Assembly: GCA_017501055.1 (NCBI GenBank) | Contig: JAFVXP010000086.1 | Location: 1-6,495 of the forward strand | From: Clostridia bacterium | Lineage (GTDB): Bacteria > Bacillota > Clostridia > Oscillospirales > CAG-382 | DNA: 6,495 bases | Direction: 5' to 3' | In this document: piece after piece, positions 1-6,495 of the stretch | How the letters are laid out: each line of letters opens with the position of its first letter | Position numbering within the stretch: position 1 is the stretch's first letter | Notes under the pieces: generated by a model | Database searches by the model: none | Told to the model about the DNA's origin: nothing | The model's input: only the letters and a program-made list of their open reading frames with translations | Program-made: the position numbers and the translations under genes

Positions 1-17
1 AAACAAATCTCCAACCT

Positions 18-55
18 GTCATTCTGAACGGAATGAATATGAAGTGAAGAATCTC
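18..55 (+). repeat. Short interspersed repeat, forward copy
   Basis: The segment opens with GTCATTCTGAACG and closes with GAAGAATCTC. The reverse complement of that layout (GAGATTC.. to ..GAATGAC) recurs at about 109-134 and 147-246, so this copy lies in the opposite orientation. The pattern GTCATTC-GAGCG-GAATCTC resembles interspersed intergenic repeats that I recall from many bacterial genomes. Its origin is not known to me. It is not coding. Confidence 0.55.
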
Positions 56-95
56 AATCAGTTGTTTCTTATGTCTTTTGACAATTAACTTTCTC

Positions 96-134
96 GTTAT
101 ACTGGGTGAGATTCCTCGCAGGCTCGGAATGACA
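96..134 (-). repeat. Short interspersed repeat, tandem copy 1
   Basis: This 39-bp unit runs GTTATACT, then GTGAGATTCCTCGCA, then CTCGGAATGACA. The same start and end words recur immediately in the next unit (135-246), so the two form a direct tandem pair. A third TTATACT at 248-254 begins what would be another copy but diverges at once. Relative to the copy at 18-55 the unit is inverted, hence the minus strand. Confidence 0.55.
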
Positions 135-246
135 GTTATACTATGTGAGATTCCTCGCAATAACACCCCACGAAACAAGCAGGGGTTCCCTGCAAAACGA
201 AGTTTTGTAGGGCTATTAAGGGGACCCCGATTCGCTCGGAATGACA
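135..246 (-). repeat. Short interspersed repeat, tandem copy 2, split by a ~72-bp insert
   Basis: The left part (135-159, GTTATACT to GAGATTCCTCGCA) and right part (231-246, TTCGCTCGGAATGACA) together match the 39-bp unit just before it. Between them lie about 72 bp (159-230) absent from that unit. The insert is GC-rich, with runs of G and C, and folds into a long hairpin. This looks either like an insertion into a repeat copy or like a longer family member beside a deleted shorter one. The sequence alone does not decide which. Confidence 0.5.
179..228. other. Strong stem-loop with an alternative fold inside the split repeat
   Basis: CCCTGCAAAAC (188-198) pairs with GTTTTGTAGGG (202-212) over 11 bp, with one G-T pair and a GAA loop. 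GGGGTT (182-187) can pair outside it with GACCCC (223-228), leaving a 10-nt bulge at 213-222. A competing hairpin uses GCAGGG (179-184) with CCCTGC (188-193), so the two folds exclude each other. There is no T-tract next to it on the + strand, so a terminator role is unlikely. The pairing is read directly from the sequence, and any function is unknown. Confidence 0.5.
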
Positions 247-261
247 CTTATACTGAACCAG

Positions 262-497
262 CCTACACCATGAAGATAAAAACGTATCACGGGAATCACG
301 CAGGGATTAAAAACCAACCAAGACCGTGAAAATAAAAAAACCTACACCGTGAAGATAAAAACGTATCACGGGTATGACGTAGAAAACTAAAACACCAACC
401 CACATTGCGACAATGAAAAAAACGTATCACGGGAATCACGCAGAGATTAAAAACCAACCAAGACCGTGAAGATAAAAAAACCGTGAAAATAAAAAAA
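262..497 (+). repeat. A-rich block of diverged direct repeats upstream of mutS
   Basis: Three units share AACGTATCACGGG (281, 360 and 421). Unit 1 (281-340) and unit 3 (421-480) match at 58 of 60 positions and are offset by exactly 140 bp, whereas unit 2 is diverged after the shared core. The motif CCGTGA occurs at 324, 347, 464 and 481, with a variant CCATGA at 268. Its complement TCACGG occurs at 287, 366 and 427. One perfect 6-bp hairpin is 347-352 with 366-371, and other pairings compete. Four A7 runs lie at 334-340, 416-422, 474-480 and 491-497. No reading frame or recognised RNA family was seen. The block would form the mutS leader if the operon promoter lies upstream of it. Confidence 0.6.
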
Positions 498-501
498 GAG
501 G
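497..501 (+). promoter_or_regulatory. Ribosome binding site of mutS
   Basis: AGAGG followed by T sits nine bases before the ATG at 511, at the end of an A7 run. It supports this start over the in-frame ATG at 529, which has no such site. Confidence 0.7.
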
Positions 502-510
502 TAAATTATT

Positions 511-3078
511 ATGGCATTATCTCCGTTGATGAAACAATATCTCGAGGTCAAGCAAGAACACCCCGATTGTATATTGATGTGCCGTATCGGTGACTTTTAC
601 GAAATGTTCTTTGAAGACGCAAAGACCGCCTCACGAGAGCTTGACCTGGTTCTCACGGGCAAGGATTGCGGACTTGAAGAGCGTGCGCCGATGTGCGGTG
701 TACCTCATCACGCCGCCGACGGTTATATTGCAAAGCTCGTTTCACGCGGATACCGTGTTGCGATATGCGAGCAGGTTGAAGACCCTGCAACCGCAAAGGG
801 ACTTGTAAAGCGTGACGTTATCCGTATTATAACTCCCGGTACGGTCACGGAGGGCGGTTATCTTGACGAGAAAAAGAATAACTATATCTGCGCCGCATAT
901 AACGATGATTTCGGCTGTGGTATTGCTTTTGCAGATATTTCAACGGGCGAGATCAATGCAACGGAGATACTCGGTGATAACGTAACGGCACGCACGCTTT
1001 CCGAGGCGGCGGCATACGTCCCAAGCGAGCTTATCTGCCATGACGGATTCCCAAAGGAAACGGGGGCTCTTTTCACTTCACGTTTTAACACTCTTGTTTC
1101 GGAATCGGACATTGAATCATTCGGTATAGAAACCGCAAGGGATTCCATCTTCTCAATCTACGGCGAAAACGCAAATACCGAAAGCGAGCATTCTCTCCGT
1201 GCTGTCGGGGGATTGCTCTCCTACATAAAAAGAACCCAGAAGATCGATCTGACCTATCTTAAAAAGATCAATTTCTATCTTTGCGATGAATTTATGGGCA
1301 TCGATTCGGCATCGAGAAGAAATCTTGAAATATCCGAATCTATGCGCGGCAAGCAAAGAAAGGGCTCGCTCCTCTGGGCAATCGACAGAACAAAAACAAG
1401 CGCAGGCGCACGTCTTTTGCGCCGTATGCTTGAAAAACCGCTTGTCAACGAAAACTCTATCCGTTTAAGGCTTGAAGCGGTTTCCGAGCTTCACAGTGAC
1501 GGAGTTTTGCGTAACGAATTGCGTGAGATACTCAAAAACGTCACCGATATCGAACGTCTTACAACAAGACTCGTTTTCGGTACGGCAAACGCACGTGACC
1601 TTAAATCGCTTGAAAAGACAATACGTCTTTTCCCGTCGGTCAAGGAGCTTATTAAGAATGCATCTTCCAAAGCGATAAGAAGGATAGATTCAGAGATCGA
1701 TACCTTAACCGAGGTTGCAACGGCTATCGGAGATACTATTGCCGAAGAGCCCTCTGCACTTCTTAAGGAAGGCGGAATTATCAAGCGTGGCTGTAATGCC
1801 GCCGTTGACGAGCTTTTTGATATGGTCACAAACGGAAAAGCTTGGATTGCGAAAATCGAGGAATACGAACGTGAAAAAACGGGAATCAAGACCTTAAAGG
1901 TCGGATACAACCGTGTTTTCGGTTATTATATCGAGGTTTCGAAATCGGCTCTTAATCAAGTTCCCGAGGAATATATAAGAAGACAAACGCTTGCAAACGG
2001 CGAAAGATTCGTCACTCCCGAGCTTAAGGAAACAGAAAGCCGTGTTATCGGTGCAAGGGACAGGCTTTATGCGCTCGAATACGAGCTTTTCGTTTCATTG
2101 CGTGATTTTGTTCTTCAATCGCTTGACAAAATAAAGCTTGCGGCGAACGCACTTGCCGAGCTTGACGTATATTGCTCGAACGCAGAGGTTGCAAGAGAGC
2201 AGGGATACGTCTGTCCCGAAATTGACCGTTCGGACAAGATAAATATTAAAAACTGCCGTCACCCCGTTGTCGAACGCTTCCTCGACGGAAGCTATTTCGT
2301 CCCCAACGATTGTATGCTTGACTGCGGTGCAAACCGAATGATGCTTATAACGGGCCCGAATATGGCAGGTAAATCTACGTATATGCGTCAGGTTGCGCTT
2401 TGCGTTATCCTTGCGCAATCGGGTTGCTTCATTCCTGCAACAGAAGCAAGGATAGGTATTGTTGACAGGGTCTTCACCCGTGTCGGCGCATCGGACGACC
2501 TTGCTTCGGGTAATTCCACCTTTATGCTGGAGATGAACGAGGTTGCGGATATTCTTAAGAATGCAACCAAAAACAGCCTTATCATCTATGACGAGATAGG
2601 CAGAGGTACATCGACCTACGACGGTATGAGCATTGCACGTGCCGTTGTTGAATATACGGCAAAGAAAATCGGTGCAAAAACACTTTTTGCAACCCACTAT
2701 CACGAATTAACTGCGCTTGAGGGCGAGACCGACGGCGTTGTAAACTATAATATTGCGGCAAAAAAACGCGGGAACGACGTTGTGTTCCTGAGAAAGATAA
2801 TCAAGGGTGCCGCCGACGACAGCTACGGTATAGAGGTAGCACATCTTGCAGGTGTGCCCGAAACGGTGGTAAACCGTGCAAAGCAGGTTCTTGCAAGCCT
2901 TACGGAGAATGATTCAAGACCCCGCAAGGCTAATACCGTTGCCGAAAACGATAATATCAGCTTTGAATCTATTTCGGAAAACCGTGTTATCGAACGTATA
3001 AAAGACCTTGATATAAATACTTTGACTCCGTACGAAGCGATATCCGTTTTGTACGAGCTTAAAAAGGAGTTGGATTAA
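511..3078 (+). CDS. mutS: DNA mismatch repair protein MutS
   Basis: MutS forms dimers that scan DNA for mispairs and small loops, then switch to an ATP-bound sliding clamp that recruits MutL. At 855 residues it has the usual MutS1 length. The mismatch-reading motif GDFYE (Phe29, Glu31) is in place in N-terminal domain I, which excludes MutS2. The ATPase at the C-terminal side has Walker A GPNMAGKST (615-623), the DD-ASGNSTF signature loop (662-671), Walker B IIYDE (691-695) followed by GRGTST, and the switch histidine in ATHYH (His729). A helix-turn-helix dimer region with SYGIEVAHLAGVP follows, and the extreme C-terminus carries the conserved IN-LTPYEAISVLYELKK-type dimerisation helices. The usual sliding-clamp motif before that tail is weak (NISFE, 815-819). 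It is the first gene of the operon, with mutL starting directly at its stop codon. Identification is very secure. Confidence 0.98.
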   Translation: MALSPLMKQYLEVKQEHPDCILMCRIGDFYEMFFEDAKTASRELDLVLTGKDCGLEERAPMCGVPHHAADGYIAKLVSRGYRVAICEQVEDPATAKGLVKRDVIRIITPGTVTEGGYLDEKKNNYICAAYNDDFGCGIAFADISTGEINATEILGDNVTARTLSEAAAYVPSELICHDGFPKETGALFTSRFNTLVSESDIESFGIETARDSIFSIYGENANTESEHSLRAVGGLLSYIKRTQKIDLTYLKKINFYLCDEFMGIDSASRRNLEISESMRGKQRKGSLLWAIDRTKTSAGARLLRRMLEKPLVNENSIRLRLEAVSELHSDGVLRNELREILKNVTDIERLTTRLVFGTANARDLKSLEKTIRLFPSVKELIKNASSKAIRRIDSEIDTLTEVATAIGDTIAEEPSALLKEGGIIKRGCNAAVDELFDMVTNGKAWIAKIEEYEREKTGIKTLKVGYNRVFGYYIEVSKSALNQVPEEYIRRQTLANGERFVTPELKETESRVIGARDRLYALEYELFVSLRDFVLQSLDKIKLAANALAELDVYCSNAEVAREQGYVCPEIDRSDKINIKNCRHPVVERFLDGSYFVPNDCMLDCGANRMMLITGPNMAGKSTYMRQVALCVILAQSGCFIPATEARIGIVDRVFTRVGASDDLASGNSTFMLEMNEVADILKNATKNSLIIYDEIGRGTSTYDGMSIARAVVEYTAKKIGAKTLFATHYHELTALEGETDGVVNYNIAAKKRGNDVVFLRKIIKGAADDSYGIEVAHLAGVPETVVNRAKQVLASLTENDSRPRKANTVAENDNISFESISENRVIERIKDLDINTLTPYEAISVLYELKKELD
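3063..3069 (+). promoter_or_regulatory. Ribosome binding site of mutL, inside the end of mutS
   Basis: AAAGGAG lies nine bases before the TTG at 3079 and is embedded in the Lys-Lys-Glu codons near the mutS C-terminus. Its strength fixes the non-ATG start of mutL. Confidence 0.8.
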
Positions 3079-6096
<3,018 letters not shown>

Positions 6097-6098
<2 letters not shown>

Positions 6099-6146
6099 AA
6101 AAAGAGCAAGAAAAGAAGTTATCCTTCTGTTCTTGCTCTTTTTTTA
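6097..6146. terminator. Intrinsic terminator after tgt, probably bidirectional
   Basis: AAGAGCAAGAA (6102-6112) pairs perfectly with TTCTTGCTCTT (6130-6140). Inside it, AGAAG (6114-6118) pairs with CTTCT (6124-6128) around the loop TTATC, with one A-G mismatch between the two stems. T6141-6145 form the U-tract on the + strand, and A6097-6103 provide a U-tract on the - strand. The A-tract begins within the tgt stop codon. It ends the mutS-mutL-tgt transcript and can stop transcripts arriving from the convergent - strand gene. Confidence 0.9.
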
Positions 6147-6179
6147 TTCACTTGTTTTGTGGGATACAATAAAAATTTC

Positions 6180-6212
6180 ATAAAAATCGGCGACATGTGC
6201 GTCGATTTTTAT
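6180..6212. terminator. Second A/T-flanked stem-loop, possible terminator for the - strand gene
   Basis: ATAAAAATCG (6180-6189) pairs perfectly with CGATTTTTAT (6203-6212). The stem is extended inward by a G-T pair and two G-C pairs, leaving a 7-nt loop. A-tracts on the left and T-tracts on the right give U-rich ends in both directions, although they lie within the stem. On the - strand a further TTTTT follows (complement of A6170-6175). It would suit as terminator of the gene ending at 6336, or as back-up for the first terminator. Confidence 0.55.
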
Positions 6213-6218
6213 ACCTCT

Positions 6219-6280
6219 GAACATTGCGAGTGTCGAATGCCGTTACGGTATGAGGCACGAGGTGCGAACGAACAATGTTC
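6219..6280. repeat. Inverted repeat enclosing two small hairpins
   Basis: GAACATTG (6219-6226) and CAATGTTC (6273-6280) are perfect 8-bp inverted arms. Between them are a 6-bp hairpin around CCGTTACGG (6237-6251, loop TTA, one G-T pair) and GCAC-GAG-GTGC (6255-6265). The fold is a closed multi-branch structure of about 62 nt. It could be a short non-autonomous repeat unit or a structured RNA 3' region. No open reading frame of note lies here. Confidence 0.45.
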
Positions 6281-6285
6281 CAAAC

Positions 6286-6312
6286 CCATTGAAAACCGTG
6301 TGTTTTCAATGG
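6286..6312. other. Perfect 11-bp stem-loop near the end of the - strand gene
   Basis: CCATTGAAAAC (6286-6296) pairs perfectly with GTTTTCAATGG (6302-6312) around a CGTGT loop. It lies 23 bases beyond the stop codon of the - strand gene. On that strand the stem is followed by GTTTGG rather than a clear T-run, so it looks more like a 3'-end stabilising stem than a full terminator. Confidence 0.5.
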
Positions 6313-6335
6313 AGAGCGATAGCGACTTCGGGGCA

Positions 6336-6495
6336 TCAATCGCAACAAGGGTCAGCTTTTTTAGCAGGCTTCTTTGCTTCGGGTGCAGGCTTTGTTACGT
6401 CGCCCAAGCCCGTGGTTTCGGAGAACAACACGTTCGATTTCGTCATATCAACGGCATCGGTCGGAACGATGATCTTCGAAGCCTTGCCGTCTGCC
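6336..6495 (-). CDS. C-terminal fragment, probable SPFH/band-7 domain protein
   Basis: The - strand reads open from the window edge to the TGA at 6336-6338, giving 52 residues; the start lies outside. The fragment begins ADGKASKIIVPTDAVD. This resembles the GKATKIIVP-type segment that follows the long helical region of SPFH (stomatin/prohibitin/flotillin-like) proteins, which scaffold membrane microdomains and protease complexes. It continues with a short SETTGLGDVTKP stretch and a Pro/Ala/Lys-rich tail, and ends DPCCD. The tail is low in complexity and the terminal Cys-Cys pair is unusual. Codon use (GCA, AAG, CCG, GAC) is like that of the operon genes, which supports real coding. The gene converges on tgt. 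The family call rests on one short motif and is tentative, but that the frame is coding is fairly likely. Confidence 0.6.
   Translation of the reverse strand, partial: ADGKASKIIVPTDAVDMTKSNVLFSETTGLGDVTKPAPEAKKPAKKADPCCD

Noticed and set aside
78..103. TTGACA (78-83) and TATACT (98-103) as the operon promoter
   Set aside because: The spacer is only 14 bp against the usual 16-18, there is no extended -10, and the TATACT word is part of the repeat unit, recurring at 137 and 249.
78..329. Open frame of 83 codons on the + strand in the left flank
   Set aside because: It runs through the interspersed repeats and their hairpin, its residues repeat with the DNA repeats (GEIPRR, CEIPRN), and it has no ribosome binding site. 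It is a repeat-derived open frame.
262..497. CRISPR array
   Set aside because: Offsets between units are unequal, the supposed spacers are themselves repeated (units 1 and 3), and the block is A-rich with no cas genes in view.
262..510. Riboswitch or known leader RNA before mutS
   Set aside because: I recognise no known riboswitch core, T-box or terminator/antiterminator pair. Only short competing stems are seen.
2095..2703. 202-codon open frame antisense to mutS
   Set aside because: It lies wholly inside mutS, opposite its conserved ATPase region. It has no family features and is explained by the codon bias of the sense gene.

Overview
The window is a stretch of ordinary bacterial chromosome. 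It carries a tightly packed DNA-repair/tRNA-modification operon, mutS-mutL-tgt, on the + strand. The C-terminal end of an unrelated gene lies on the - strand at the right edge. The protein types point to a Gram-positive anaerobe of the Clostridia, probably an uncultured gut member of the Oscillospirales/Ruminococcaceae or a neighbouring group. The evidence is a MutL with a complete endonuclease site (so no MutH is needed), a clostridial-type Tgt, strong AAAGGAG-like ribosome binding sites and moderate GC. The taxonomic placement is an inference from sequence style and was not searched.

Left flank (1-510): no convincing gene. It holds copies in both orientations of a short interspersed repeat, of the pattern GTCATTC..GAG....GAATCTC. 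One copy is split by about 72 bp that folds into a long hairpin. After these comes an A-rich block of diverged repeats (262-497) carrying complementary CCGTGA / TCACGG motifs and four A7 runs, ending at the mutS ribosome binding site. No good promoter for the operon could be recognised.

Operon (511-6098): mutS (mismatch sensor ATPase) is followed with zero spacing by mutL (latent endonuclease, TTG start). mutL is followed by tgt (tRNA-guanine transglycosylase), whose ribosome binding site overlaps the mutL stop codon. The arrangement predicts translational coupling. MutS recognises mismatches and recruits MutL, which nicks the strand, so the two act together in methyl-independent mismatch repair. 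Tgt exchanges the base at G34 of GUN-anticodon tRNAs and is functionally separate, although an anticodon-loop modification gene behind mutL recalls the common mutL-miaA linkage of other bacteria. All catalytic motifs of the three enzymes are present. The window contains no sign of a novel defence or mobile system. The oddities are a missing aromatic residue in the Tgt base pocket, weak sliding-clamp motifs in both MutS and MutL, and the repeat-rich flanks.

Right flank (6099-6495): a strong, nearly symmetrical intrinsic terminator directly follows tgt and can act in both directions. Three further stem-loops fill the gap to a convergent - strand gene. That gene's last 52 residues resemble the tail of an SPFH/band-7 membrane protein and end in a Cys-Cys pair.
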